A program made the position numbers and the translations under genes. A model generated the notes under the pieces. That model was not told where the DNA came from and ran no database searches. It worked only from the letters and a program-made list of their open reading frames with translations. 64,000 nt of DNA from an uncultured Blautia sp. GTDB lineage: Bacteria > Bacillota > Clostridia > Lachnospirales > Lachnospiraceae. The stretch is taken from the NCBI GenBank assembly GCA_900539145.1, contig UQAX01000007.1:11674-75673 (forward strand), in the 5' to 3' direction. Numbering within the stretch: the stretch's first letter is position 1; every line of letters begins with the position of its first letter. Positions 51,662 to 59,528 of the stretch are shown in pieces.

Positions 51662-52198
51662 ATGAAAAAGAGATGGAATAAGAAAAATCTTTGTCTGGCA
51701 GCAGCAGCCTTTACTTTAGTGGCAGGTGTATCTGTGGGAGGAACCATGGCATACTTTACAACCTATACCACAGCTTCCGGAGGCGCTGAGATTAAGCTTG
51801 GCACCACAACCATTGTGCCGGACGAAGAAGTAGTGAATATGGAGAAGAAAATTGCTGTAAAGAATACAGGCGATTTTGATTGTTTTGTACGTGTAAAAGT
51901 ATTTGCCGGAGACAAGTATCAGCCGGGGCTGCAATTCATTCCTGATGCTGAGAAAACATGGAGTCAGGGAGATGACGGTTATTATTATTGCAGTGAGATT
52001 GTTCCAAAAGGAGGTATATCAAATACCTTTACTGTGAAAATTGACGACATGGACAGTGAAGATGATTTCAATGTTATTGTTGTTCAGGAATGTACGGCAG
52101 TGCTTTACGATGAAAACGGAAATCCGTATGCAGATTGGAACAGGATTGCAGATTCCAGCGAAGATATTTATAATGGAAACGGGGAGGTTGATGAGTAA
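51662..52198 (+). CDS. TasA/CalY-like fibre protein with SipW-type signal peptide
   Basis: This 178-residue exported protein has an N terminus (LCLAAAAFTLVAGVSVGGTM then AYFTTYTTAS) that matches the SipW-cognate signal peptide class of TasA, TapA and CalY. The mature part is a single jelly-roll-like domain with VKNTGDFDCFVRVKVFAG, a pattern common to TasA-like matrix fibre subunits. The adjacent gene starts within its stop codon (TAATG). A SipW-type signal peptidase is encoded 2.6 kb downstream in the same direction and is the likely processing enzyme. Confidence 0.85.
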   Translation: MKKRWNKKNLCLAAAAFTLVAGVSVGGTMAYFTTYTTASGGAEIKLGTTTIVPDEEVVNMEKKIAVKNTGDFDCFVRVKVFAGDKYQPGLQFIPDAEKTWSQGDDGYYYCSEIVPKGGISNTFTVKIDDMDSEDDFNVIVVQECTAVLYDENGNPYADWNRIADSSEDIYNGNGEVDE

Positions 52199-52956
52199 TG
52201 AAAAAGAAAAGAAAGCTTTTATCAGCCGGACCGGTGATTTTGCTCTCTGCATCAGCGCTTTTGCTGATAGGAAGTACGGTAGGAAGTACAAGAGCGGCTC
52301 TGACATATTATAGTGATAATTATACGGCAGATATGTCGGTGTCCAGCATTGGCGTCAGCCTGACAGAAAACGGCAAGAACATTTCTTCACGAGATTACAG
52401 TCACAGTAATAATGAATGGGATGTAACAGAAGGAGAGCTTTTCAAGGATTTGCAAAAAGACGAAACGGTTGTACCGGGCAAGACTTATAAGGAAGAGCTC
52501 AGTGTTTCCAATAGCGGCTCTATTGACAATTATGTAAGGGTTATTCTTACAAAAAGCTGGAAAGACAAGAATGGAAATAAAGATACAACACTTTCACCGG
52601 ATTTGATTGATTTGCATTTTGTCGAAGGCAACGGTTGGGTGATTGATGAAGAAGCATCAACAGCAGAACGTACAGTTCTTTATTACACAGGAATTGTACC
52701 GGCAGGAGAAAGTACCCCGAATTTTGCAGACACACTGAAAATAGATAATAAAATTGCCGATAAGGTAAAAATCGAAACCGGAAAAGATGAAAACGGCAAT
52801 GAGGTTATCCGCCACGTATATAAATATGACGGATATCAGTTTCATGTAGATGCAGAAGTCAATGCAGTACAGACACATAATGCACAGGATGCAATTAAGA
52901 GCGCATGGGGTGTGGATGTGAATGTTTCGGCAGACGGAACACTTAGTTTACAGTAG
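52198..52956 (+). CDS. Second TasA-like fibre protein
   Basis: This 252-residue exported protein has signal region LLSASALLLIGSTVGSTRAA followed by LTYYSDNYTAD, again SipW-cognate in style. The mature domain includes ELSVSNSGSIDNYVRVILTK, analogous to the NTGDFDCFVRV segment of the preceding protein, so the two are diverged relatives. It is probably a second matrix or pilus-associated fibre subunit. Start and previous stop overlap, indicating coupled translation and fixed stoichiometry. Confidence 0.82.
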   Translation: MKKKRKLLSAGPVILLSASALLLIGSTVGSTRAALTYYSDNYTADMSVSSIGVSLTENGKNISSRDYSHSNNEWDVTEGELFKDLQKDETVVPGKTYKEELSVSNSGSIDNYVRVILTKSWKDKNGNKDTTLSPDLIDLHFVEGNGWVIDEEASTAERTVLYYTGIVPAGESTPNFADTLKIDNKIADKVKIETGKDENGNEVIRHVYKYDGYQFHVDAEVNAVQTHNAQDAIKSAWGVDVNVSADGTLSLQ

Positions 52957-52968
52957 GAGGTACAGAAG

Positions 52969-53742
52969 ATGGGAAAGAAAATTTTGTGCCTTGTTATGAC
53001 AGCGCTCATGATTGCAGGCACTTCCGCAAGCGTATTTGCAGATAATATTCAGGGGAATGAAGACTGGAAGGTTCAGTTTGACGGAGAGAGGATGAACAGC
53101 AGTTTCAATACTTCTGATGTAAATGCAGCAGTTTATAAGCTCCTTCCGGGAGACAGCATGGAGCTTGAGATAGGCATTGAAAATACAAGCAAGGAAAAAA
53201 CAGACTGGTACATGACAAACGAGATTATTCAGAGCTTGGAAGAAAGCCAGAATGCGGCAGAAGGCGGAGCTTATACATATCGTTTGACTTATGTAAATCA
53301 CGAGAATAAAGAAACTGTGTTATACAGCAGCGATAAGGTCGGCGGAGAGGGCTCCGGAGAGGCAGGTGAAGGCTTAGAGCAGGCAACTGACGCTATGGGA
53401 GATTATTTCTATCTGGACCGTTTAGGCGCAGGAGAAGCGGGAAAAGTGCATCTGACAGTGGCGCTGGATGGAGAAACACAGGGCAACGGTTATCAGGATA
53501 CACTGGCAAAGCTTCAGATTAATTTCGCTGTGGAAAAGGTAACGGCAGATGTCGTATACGAGCCGGGCGACCCTGTGAAAATCACAGAAACAAAGAAGGT
53601 TTTCAGAACAGGTCCAAAGACAGGGGATGAAACCAAGATTATAGCTGTGTGTGCAGTGACGCTCATCAGCGGATTAATTCTTTTGTTCTTTGGTATAAAA
53701 GCAATACGTAAAAACCGCAGCAACAGGAAAGGGGAGCAGTAG
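52969..53742 (+). CDS. Surface-anchored companion protein with variant sorting signal
   Basis: This 257-residue exported protein has a signal peptide ending SVFAD. The extracellular domain includes LLPGDSMELEIGIENTSKEK, an immunoglobulin-like pattern seen in TasA-associated proteins. A C-terminal signal TGPKTGDET is followed by a membrane helix and basic tail KAIRKNRSNRKGEQ. The motif is PKTGD preceded by Gly instead of Leu, a variant LPXTG. It may be anchored by a different sortase or simply stay in the membrane. It probably links TasA-like fibres to the cell. Confidence 0.82.
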   Translation: MGKKILCLVMTALMIAGTSASVFADNIQGNEDWKVQFDGERMNSSFNTSDVNAAVYKLLPGDSMELEIGIENTSKEKTDWYMTNEIIQSLEESQNAAEGGAYTYRLTYVNHENKETVLYSSDKVGGEGSGEAGEGLEQATDAMGDYFYLDRLGAGEAGKVHLTVALDGETQGNGYQDTLAKLQINFAVEKVTADVVYEPGDPVKITETKKVFRTGPKTGDETKIIAVCAVTLISGLILLFFGIKAIRKNRSNRKGEQ

Positions 53743-53744
53743 TC

Positions 53745-54752
53745 ATGAAAAAAATTAAGAAGCTTTTAGCGATTGTGCTGACAGCGGGATTGCTCCTAAG
53801 CCTTTCGGCAGTAACAGTGTTGGCAGATGAATATACGTATAAAGTAACCATTGACGGCGGCAATCAGGGTGTGCTTGCCAAATTGGATGGACTGGAAGTG
53901 AAAAGCGCTTCTGCAAATGTTTCACTGGAAAATGGTAAAATTGTAATTGAGAATTTGAAAGCCAATGATGTAATTTCTTTTGATGCACAAAAAGGCGCTG
54001 TCAGTATGAATGATGACAGCAAGTATTATATTCAGGGAATTCGCCGAAGCGGACGTGACACAGAAGAAATGGCAGCTTCCTCTTTTCGTGTTACAGAAGA
54101 CTCTGATTACGTAATCGCTTACGGTATTAAAGGAAATCTGGTAAGATATACAGTAAGATATCAGGATGAAGACGGCAATGAACTTGCACCAAGTCAGACC
54201 TATTACGGCAATATCGGTGACAAGCCGGTGGTAGCAAATATTTACATTGACGGATATTCTCCCAAGGCATTAGCGCTTACAAAGACATTGTCAGCAAATG
54301 AGGCAGAAAATGTGTTTACTTTTGAATATGTAGAGGGAGAAACCCAGATTATTGAAACACCGGGAGAGACAATCACAGAAACGGTTATTCAGTATATTGA
54401 CGGAGGAACAACAACCCAATCTACAAATCAGACAGGAAATCAAACTGGAAATCAGGCGGGAACACAGGCTCCTGATACAGAAACAGGAGAAGGTGAAACC
54501 GGAGAAGCAGGTAACGCAGCTCAGCCTGAAGCCGGTGAGGAGGTAACGGAAATTCCGGAGGAAGATGTTCCTCAGGACATTGTGGATTTGGATGATGAGG
54601 AAACACCTCTTGCAAATCCTAAAATTGATAAAGAAGAAGTAGAGAAAGGACTTCCCCTTGCAGTAGGCATTGCGATTTCAGTGGCAGCAGTAGCAGCACT
54701 TGCCGGACTGGTTATTTTCCTGAGAAGAAGCCGTGTAGGAAAGCGTCATTAG
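53745..54752 (+). CDS. Membrane-anchored surface protein with MucBP-like domain
   Basis: This 335-residue exported protein has a signal peptide ending TVLAD and a first domain of unknown type. A MucBP-like segment follows (VRYTVRYQDEDGNELAPSQT, about residues 140-200), then a low-complexity Thr/Gln/Asn/Glu/Gly stalk (about 220-280) and a C-terminal membrane helix before RRSRVGKRH. There is no clear LPXTG; the segment before the helix reads ANPKIDKEEVEKGLPLAVG. It may bind mucin-like ligands or serve as the base of the fibre. It lies 3 bases after the previous gene. Confidence 0.8.
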   Translation: MKKIKKLLAIVLTAGLLLSLSAVTVLADEYTYKVTIDGGNQGVLAKLDGLEVKSASANVSLENGKIVIENLKANDVISFDAQKGAVSMNDDSKYYIQGIRRSGRDTEEMAASSFRVTEDSDYVIAYGIKGNLVRYTVRYQDEDGNELAPSQTYYGNIGDKPVVANIYIDGYSPKALALTKTLSANEAENVFTFEYVEGETQIIETPGETITETVIQYIDGGTTTQSTNQTGNQTGNQAGTQAPDTETGEGETGEAGNAAQPEAGEEVTEIPEEDVPQDIVDLDDEETPLANPKIDKEEVEKGLPLAVGIAISVAAVAALAGLVIFLRRSRVGKRH

Positions 54753-54774
54753 CGCATAGGGAAAGGATAGAAAA

Positions 54775-55293
54775 TTGAGCAGAAAAAGACATAAAAAAAG
54801 CCCGGTGGCTGTGATTTGCAGTGCACTGGGCACTGCTATGCTCATCATTCTGGTGATAATCTGTATACCATTGACAGTTCCGAGAATGATGGGATATGAA
54901 ATTTATTCGGTAATCAGCGGAAGTATGGAACCGGCGCTACCTGTTGGCAGTCTGGTCTATATTGGAAAAGAAGACCCTAAAAATATCCAAAAAGATGAAG
55001 TAATTGCTTTTTACGGAGCAAAGGACTCTAATGCGATTATTACTCATCGTGTTGTAGAAAATCGTGTCGTAATGGGTGAATTTATTACAAAGGGCGATGC
55101 AAATAAGACTAACGACATGAACCCTATCCCTTATGGAAATTTTATCGGGAAGGTAGAATTTTCCCTTCCGGCGCTGGGATATGTGGCACAGATGATTACT
55201 AGCTTAGAAGGAAAGATAATAGCAGGAGCTGTTATTTTGGTTGCTCTTGCATTGCAGATAATAGCATCTGTGATTGAAAAAAGACATGAATAG
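54775..55293 (+). CDS. sipW: SipW-type (ER-like) signal peptidase I
   Basis: This 172-residue membrane protease has the catalytic Ser in VISGSMEPALPVGSLVYI (Ser50) and His91 in ITHRVVEN, the Ser-His arrangement of ER/archaeal-type signal peptidases rather than the Ser-Lys pair of bacterial SipS. GDANKTNDMNPIPY is the conserved box E-like block. Hydrophobic helices flank the catalytic domain. It starts with TTG behind AAAGGA. It closes the fibre locus and should process the TasA-like proteins, as SipW does for TasA in Bacillus. Confidence 0.92.
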   Translation: MSRKRHKKSPVAVICSALGTAMLIILVIICIPLTVPRMMGYEIYSVISGSMEPALPVGSLVYIGKEDPKNIQKDEVIAFYGAKDSNAIITHRVVENRVVMGEFITKGDANKTNDMNPIPYGNFIGKVEFSLPALGYVAQMITSLEGKIIAGAVILVALALQIIASVIEKRHE

Positions 55294-55307
55294 TTTTTGA
55301 GATGGAA

Positions 55308-55337
55308 AGGAGCTGTTTGATGAGACAGCTTCTTTTT
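55308..55337 (+). terminator. Terminator of the pilus/TasA locus
   Basis: AGGAGCTGT pairs with ACAGCTTCT (one G-T pair), followed by TTTT. Confidence 0.85.
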
Positions 55338-55549
55338 GTTTTCTTCCATAGAAAATTGCGCAACAGTACAAGCTTTTTTGATAAGGATTTTAGCAAAAAT
55401 TGAGTTTGCATCTGGAGTGGTCTGTGATAAAATAATAAAAAGCATTATTTTCTTTTTAATTTCTAAGAACAGGAAATTCTGATAATCCTGTTCATCTAAT
55501 AGCAATTCTATATTCGGGAAATTCATGCTTTTATCCACAATAACAAAGG

Positions 55550-55596
55550 CAGGAGCTTCCCAAGCAGGGAACCTCCTGAAAAAACAGAAAAGGAGG
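55550..55596 (+). promoter_or_regulatory. Hairpin with an anti-Shine-Dalgarno arm before the Rpn-like gene
   Basis: CAGGAGCTTCCC (55550-55561) pairs with GGGAACCTCCTG (55567-55578) with one mismatch. The right arm contains CCTCCT, which could instead pair with the AGGAGG ribosome site at 55591-55596. A candidate promoter, TTTGCA-N17-TAAAAT, lies around 55407-55435. The remaining 308-base gap between sipW and this gene holds the sipW terminator and nothing else I can identify. Confidence 0.45.
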
Positions 55597-55601
55597 TTTT
55601 T

Positions 55602-56459
55602 ATGACAGAAAAGCTATTGCAGTGGCATCCGGCATTTTTTGCAGGCATTCAGATTGAATTTGGGGAGGAGGCAAAATATCTGGAATTCAAATCAGAATAT
55701 GTGCTCGGAACAAAGCCGATGATGATTGATGTGTTGATTAAGAAGAAGGAAACACAGGAACTAAAGAAAAATATAGGAAAGATATTCAGAAGATACAATA
55801 TTGTAGAATACAAAAGCCCTGATGACTATCTGTGCATTGATGATTTTTATAAAGGATATGCGTATACGTATTTTTATAAGGCGGACAGGACACCGGTAAA
55901 CTCGATTTTATTGGAAGAACTGATGATTTCCTTTGTGTGTCAGAATTATCCAAGGGAGCTTTTTCGACATATCGTTGAGGAAAGAAAATTACAAATTAAA
56001 AGAATGTATGCAGGAATTTATTATGTGATTGGTGATACGCTTCCTATTCAGATTATCGTTACAGGTGAGCTTTCTAAAAAAGAAAGCCTTTGGCTTAGGA
56101 ATTTAACCAATCAGCTTAAAAGTACGAAAGATGCAGAAGAATTAATCGAAGATTATAAAAAACATAAGAAAAACACACTGTATGAGTCCGTAATGGATAT
56201 TATTGTGCGGGCAAATGAAGAAAAATTTGAGGAGGCGAGAAGGATGTGTAAGGCGTTAGAAGAATTAATGAAAGATGAATTAGAAGCGAAGAAAAATGAA
56301 GGTCAAGAGATTGGAAAAGAAATTGGAATAAAGCAGGGAAAAGAACGTGTGAATGAACTTACTTTAAAATTATCTGCTCTTGGGCGAATAGAAGATATTT
56401 TAAAAGCGGCGTCTGATGAGGAGTATCAGGAGCAGCTCTTTCGGGAATTTGGGTTATAA
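55602..56459 (+). CDS. Rpn/PD-(D/E)XK nuclease-like family protein
   Basis: This 285-residue cytoplasmic protein belongs to a group abundant in Lachnospiraceae genomes and often misnamed as a metabolic enzyme. The N-terminal half has a PD-(D/E)XK-like arrangement: MMIDVLIKKK (Asp), then NIVEYKSPDDYLCIDDF (the E-x-K pair). The C-terminal third is charged and coiled-coil, ending with the EGQEIGKEIGIKQGKERVN repeat style typical of Rpn/transposase-like PD-(D/E)XK proteins. Members are linked to recombination or mobile elements, but no terminal repeats are seen here. It starts after AGGAGG. Confidence 0.8.
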   Translation: MTEKLLQWHPAFFAGIQIEFGEEAKYLEFKSEYVLGTKPMMIDVLIKKKETQELKKNIGKIFRRYNIVEYKSPDDYLCIDDFYKGYAYTYFYKADRTPVNSILLEELMISFVCQNYPRELFRHIVEERKLQIKRMYAGIYYVIGDTLPIQIIVTGELSKKESLWLRNLTNQLKSTKDAEELIEDYKKHKKNTLYESVMDIIVRANEEKFEEARRMCKALEELMKDELEAKKNEGQEIGKEIGIKQGKERVNELTLKLSALGRIEDILKAASDEEYQEQLFREFGL

Positions 56460-56555
56460 GAGGATTGAATATTATAGAAGCGTATGTTACAATTCATTTA
56501 CCGGTCGTATAAGGGAAATAAAAAGAAAGAGCACGTAGCTGTGTAAGGTGAGGAA

Positions 56556-56570
56556 ATGTTTTTAAGATAA
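56556..56570 (+). CDS. Leader tetrapeptide ORF (M-F-L-R) of the ABC-F attenuator
   Basis: ATG TTT TTA AGA TAA follows AAGGTGAGG at good spacing. It lies about 50 bases before the antiterminator arm and 215 bases before the ABC-F gene. Short leader peptides of this kind make ribosomes stall when peptidyl-transferase antibiotics are present, which changes the folding of the RNA downstream. Function is inferred from position. Confidence 0.55.
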   Translation: MFLR

Positions 56571-56621
56571 TTTAGTTTAAGCAAAAAATGAAACAAACCT
56601 GCAAAGAAGCTGTTTAATATG

Positions 56622-56755
56622 CAGCCTGCTTGCGTATGCTTAAATTGGATTATCTCACATTGTAACCTGATGATACTTCGTGTATTTTTATATAGGTCTA
56701 TTTTTGTGAGGCTGTTTTGCGTATGCAGAGCAGTCTCATTTTAAGCTTCAGGTTA
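56622..56755 (+). promoter_or_regulatory. Transcription attenuator upstream of the ABC-F gene
   Basis: The terminator is a 14-base stem with G-T pairs: 56707-56720 (TGAGGCTGTTTTGC) with 56725-56738 (GCAGAGCAGTCTCA), then TTTT. The competing antiterminator is CAGCCT at 56622-56627 with AGGCTG at 56709-56714. A third pairing, TAACCTGA (56663-56670) with TCAGGTTA (56748-56755), encloses the terminator. The mutually exclusive pairings, with a leader ORF upstream, indicate drug-responsive attenuation. Apart from these elements the 310-base gap holds nothing else recognisable. Confidence 0.75.
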
Positions 56756-56769
56756 GATAGGAGGCTTAT

Positions 56770-58320
56770 ATGTTACAGATAAAGAATTTGACCATTACAC
56801 ATCGTAAAGATTTGAGAGTTATTTTAGAAGATTTTCATTTGACCTTAAATTCGGGAGATAAGGCAGTCATAATCGGAGAGGAAGGCAATGGAAAGTCTAC
56901 GCTCATAAAATGGATTTATGAGCCGGATATGGCAGAGGCGTATACAGAGTGCACGGGTGAACGTATATGCACAAAGGAAAGATTGGGGTATTTGCCGCAG
57001 GAATTTCCGGATACGGAGCGCTGTAAAACAGTGTATGAATATTTTTCTCAGTCGGATTTTTTCTATAATAAAACGCCCAAGGAGCTTTCGGTAATGGCGA
57101 AGCAATTTCGTGTTGAAGAGGGATTTTTTTACAGTGACCAGAAGATGGGGAGTTTGTCCGGCGGAGAAAAGATGAAGGCAGCGCTGATGCGGATTTTTAT
57201 GGAAGAGCCCACAGTATTGCTGCTGGATGAACCTTCCAATGATATGGATATTGATACGTTAAAGCTGTTGGAGGAGGTTATTCTTTCATGGAAGGGGATT
57301 GTATTGTATATTTCTCATGATGAAACACTCATTGAAAATACGGCAAATATGATTATCCATATAGAGCAAATTGCCCGTAAGACAAAGTGCCGCTATACAG
57401 TGATGCGCGTTCCTTACAGAGAATATGTGGAACAACGTTTAAAAGGTTTTGAAAAACAGAAAAAAGAGGCGATAAACGAACGCAGCGAGAAAAAGAAAAG
57501 AGACGAGAAGTATAGGCGTGTAATGCAGAGCGTAGAGCATGCACAAAATGTAATTACAAGACAAAATCCGGCAGGTGGAAGGCTCTTGAAAAAGAAAATG
57601 CACGCGGTGAAATCCATGGAGAAAAGATTTCAAAGGGAAGACGAAAATATGACGGAAATGCCTGAGACGGAGGACGCAATTTATTTTAAGCTGGGTGATG
57701 AAACTTCGGGAATTCCGGCAGGAAAAACGGTGATAGAATATTCTCTTGATAAATTATGGACGCCGGACGGCAGCAGAATTTTGGCACAGAATATTTTTCT
57801 TCGCATTCGAGGGGAAGAGAAAATCTGCATCATTGGCAGCAACGGAAGCGGAAAGACAACACTGTTAAAGAAAATATCAGAGGAGTTGTTACAGAGAAAG
57901 GATATTCATGCAGAATATATGCCGCAAAATTATGAGGAAATTTTAGATTTGGAGAAAACACCGGTGGATTTCTTAGATACTACCGGATATCAGGAAGATA
58001 GGACAAAAATTCGCACTTATCTTGGCTCTTTAAAATATACGGCAAGTGAGATGGAGCATCCTGTCAGAGAACTGTCGGGAGGACAAAAGGCAAAAGTTTT
58101 GCTTTTAAAATTAAGCTTATCAAAAGCTAATGTTCTGATTTTAGATGAGCCCACCAGAAATTTTTCGCCACTGTCAGGACCTGTAATCCGACAGATGTTA
58201 AAAGAGTTCCGAGGAGCTGTTATCAGCATTTCGCATGACAGGAAATATATTGATGAGGTATGTGATAAGGTATACAGGATGACAGAGGCAGGGCTTATTT
58301 TAGAAAGGGAAAATTCGTAA
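56770..58320 (+). CDS. ABC-F ATPase, probable ribosome-protection type
   Basis: This 516-residue soluble protein has two nucleotide-binding domains and no membrane segments. Domain 1 has GEEGNGKST, LSGGEKMKAAL and VLLLDEPSNDMD. Domain 2 has GSNGSGKTT, LSGGQKAKVLLL and VLILDEPTRNFSPLSGP. The interdomain linker (about 210-310) is strongly basic. The DEPTRNxSPLS variant, as I recall it, is shared with Lsa/Vga/VmlR-type antibiotic-resistance ABC-F proteins, which remove lincosamides, pleuromutilins and streptogramin A from the ribosome. The attenuator leader supports this role over housekeeping EttA-like ones. Drug range is not determinable. Confidence 0.88.
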   Translation: MLQIKNLTITHRKDLRVILEDFHLTLNSGDKAVIIGEEGNGKSTLIKWIYEPDMAEAYTECTGERICTKERLGYLPQEFPDTERCKTVYEYFSQSDFFYNKTPKELSVMAKQFRVEEGFFYSDQKMGSLSGGEKMKAALMRIFMEEPTVLLLDEPSNDMDIDTLKLLEEVILSWKGIVLYISHDETLIENTANMIIHIEQIARKTKCRYTVMRVPYREYVEQRLKGFEKQKKEAINERSEKKKRDEKYRRVMQSVEHAQNVITRQNPAGGRLLKKKMHAVKSMEKRFQREDENMTEMPETEDAIYFKLGDETSGIPAGKTVIEYSLDKLWTPDGSRILAQNIFLRIRGEEKICIIGSNGSGKTTLLKKISEELLQRKDIHAEYMPQNYEEILDLEKTPVDFLDTTGYQEDRTKIRTYLGSLKYTASEMEHPVRELSGGQKAKVLLLKLSLSKANVLILDEPTRNFSPLSGPVIRQMLKEFRGAVISISHDRKYIDEVCDKVYRMTEAGLILERENS

Positions 58321-58326
58321 AAAAAC

Positions 58327-58355
58327 TTGACAAAGACGGCGTGCTATGATACGCT
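58327..58355 (+). promoter_or_regulatory. Promoter region of the rpmG-secE-nusG-rplK-rplA block
   Basis: TTGACA at 58327-58332 is a perfect -35. At 17 bases lies a weak TACGCT. A better -10, TGCTATGAT (extended -10), is only 12 bases away. Which is used is unclear. A leader of about 150 bases follows, containing a hairpin (GGCGGTT with AGCTGCC) and no other gene. Confidence 0.55.
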
Positions 58356-58519
58356 TTAACAGCAACAGTGGAAGTAGGTCTTTTTTTTATGCCTAATTTT
58401 AGTTTCACAAAAAGCGAAATTATGATAAAGAAGGAACCTTTGTTGCGGTAACAAGACGTTGCAAAATGGCGGTTGCGTGAAGCTGCCAGCGATAAAAGAC
58501 ACATGGAGGTGGAGAAGTC

Positions 58520-58669
58520 GTGCGCGTAAAAATCACATTGGCATGTACAGAATGTAAACAGCGTAATTACAACATGACAAAAGAAAAGAAAAATCACCCA
58601 GAACGTTTGGAGACAAAAAAATACTGCAAATTCTGTAAGACTCATACATTGCACAAAGAAACCAAATAA
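58520..58669 (+). CDS. rpmG: 50S ribosomal protein L33
   Basis: This 49-residue ribosomal protein starts at GTG behind GGAGGTGGAG. The sequence begins [18 protein letters not shown] and has two CxxC pairs (CTEC and CKFC), the zinc-ribbon form of L33. [14 protein letters not shown] is the family core. Order rpmG-secE-nusG is conserved across Firmicutes, which supports the short call. Confidence 0.95.
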   Translation: MRVKITLACTECKQRNYNMTKEKKNHPERLETKKYCKFCKTHTLHKETK

Positions 58670-58689
58670 TAAGGTTTAAGAGGTGAATT

Positions 58690-58893
58690 ATGGAAGCAGA
58701 AAAAAAGCAGAAAGCTCCAAAAAAGAACAGATGGAAAGGACTTCAGGCAGAGTTTAAGAAAGTAATCTGGCCTGATAAGCAGACACTGGTAAAACAGACG
58801 GTTGCAGTAGTATCTATCACTGCTGTTGTCGGAGTGCTGATTGCTGTTATTGACAGCGGAATTTTGCAGCTGCTTAACTTATTAATTAAGTAA
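58690..58893 (+). CDS. secE: Preprotein translocase subunit SecE
   Basis: This 67-residue single-span membrane protein is the essential clamp around SecY. The amphipathic segment FKKVIWPDKQTLVKQT precedes the transmembrane helix VAVVSITAVVGVLIAVIDSG. Length is the usual short Gram-positive form. It lies 20 bases after rpmG and 16 bases before nusG. Confidence 0.96.
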   Translation: MEAEKKQKAPKKNRWKGLQAEFKKVIWPDKQTLVKQTVAVVSITAVVGVLIAVIDSGILQLLNLLIK

Positions 58894-58909
58894 GGACAAG
58901 GTGAATAAG

Positions 58910-59431
58910 ATGTCAGAAGCAAATTGGTATGTTGTTCATACTTATTCAGGGTATGAAAACAAGGTAAAGGCCAACATTGATAAGACAATTGAAAACAGAC
59001 ACCTGGAGGATCAGATTTTAGAAGTCCGAGTACCCATGCAGGACGTAGTGGAGCTGAAGAACGGTGAGAAAAAACAGGTTCAGAAAAAGATGTTCCCCGG
59101 CTATGTTCTGATTCACATGGTAATGAACGACGATACATGGTATGTCGTGAGAAACACACGTGGTGTTACAGGATTTGTTGGTCCGGGTTCTAAGCCGGTT
59201 CCTCTTACAGAGGGAGAAATTGAAGCACTTGGTATTTCCTTTACAGGAGATGTTGAGATTGACTTCACAGAAGGCGACAGTGTCGTTGTCACAGGCGGTG
59301 TTTGGAAAGATACTGTGGGCGTTGTTCAGAGTATTAACGAAGCAAAACAGATTGTGACAATTAATGTTGAGCTGTTTGGTCGCGAAACACCAGTAGATTT
59401 AAGTTTCGCAGAAGTAAAAAGTCTTTCATAA
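58910..59431 (+). CDS. nusG: Transcription termination/antitermination protein NusG
   Basis: This is a 173-residue protein. The NGN domain begins ANWYVVHTYSGYENKVKANI and contains MFPGYVLIHM. The C-terminal KOW domain has EGDSVVVTGGVWKDTVGVVQ. It binds RNA polymerase and links it to the leading ribosome or termination factors. ATG at 58910, behind AAGGTG, is preferred over an in-frame GTG at 58901. Confidence 0.97.
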   Translation: MSEANWYVVHTYSGYENKVKANIDKTIENRHLEDQILEVRVPMQDVVELKNGEKKQVQKKMFPGYVLIHMVMNDDTWYVVRNTRGVTGFVGPGSKPVPLTEGEIEALGISFTGDVEIDFTEGDSVVVTGGVWKDTVGVVQSINEAKQIVTINVELFGRETPVDLSFAEVKSLS

Positions 59432-59480
59432 GACAGACAAGAGAAATAACAGGACGCAAGGGTCATAATGTCACATGGCT

Positions 59481-59509
59481 CGTGGGAGGGACATTCCCGC
59501 AATTACCAC
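59481..59509 (+). promoter_or_regulatory. L1-type ribosomal-protein mRNA element, copy 1 (before rplK)
   Basis: GTGG pairs with CCAC (outer stem) and GGGA with TCCC (inner stem), separated by an asymmetric internal loop. The element sits 19 bases before rplK and is repeated exactly before rplA. The two-stem, asymmetric-loop form resembles the L1 binding site in 23S rRNA and in L11-operon mRNA, so translational feedback by L1 is inferred. Confidence 0.75.
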
Positions 59510-59528
59510 ATTATAGGAGGTGCCGAAA

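Noticed and set aside
55131..55538. Minus-strand open frame of 135 codons overlapping sipW and the gap after it
   Set aside because: Most of it is antisense to sipW, it has no ribosome site or family match, and the plus-strand terminator lies within it.
56484..56546. A 20-codon plus-strand frame (starting MLQFIYRSY) before the M-F-L-R leader
   Set aside because: It lacks a convincing ribosome binding site; the shorter ORF at 56556 has one and is better placed relative to the attenuator.
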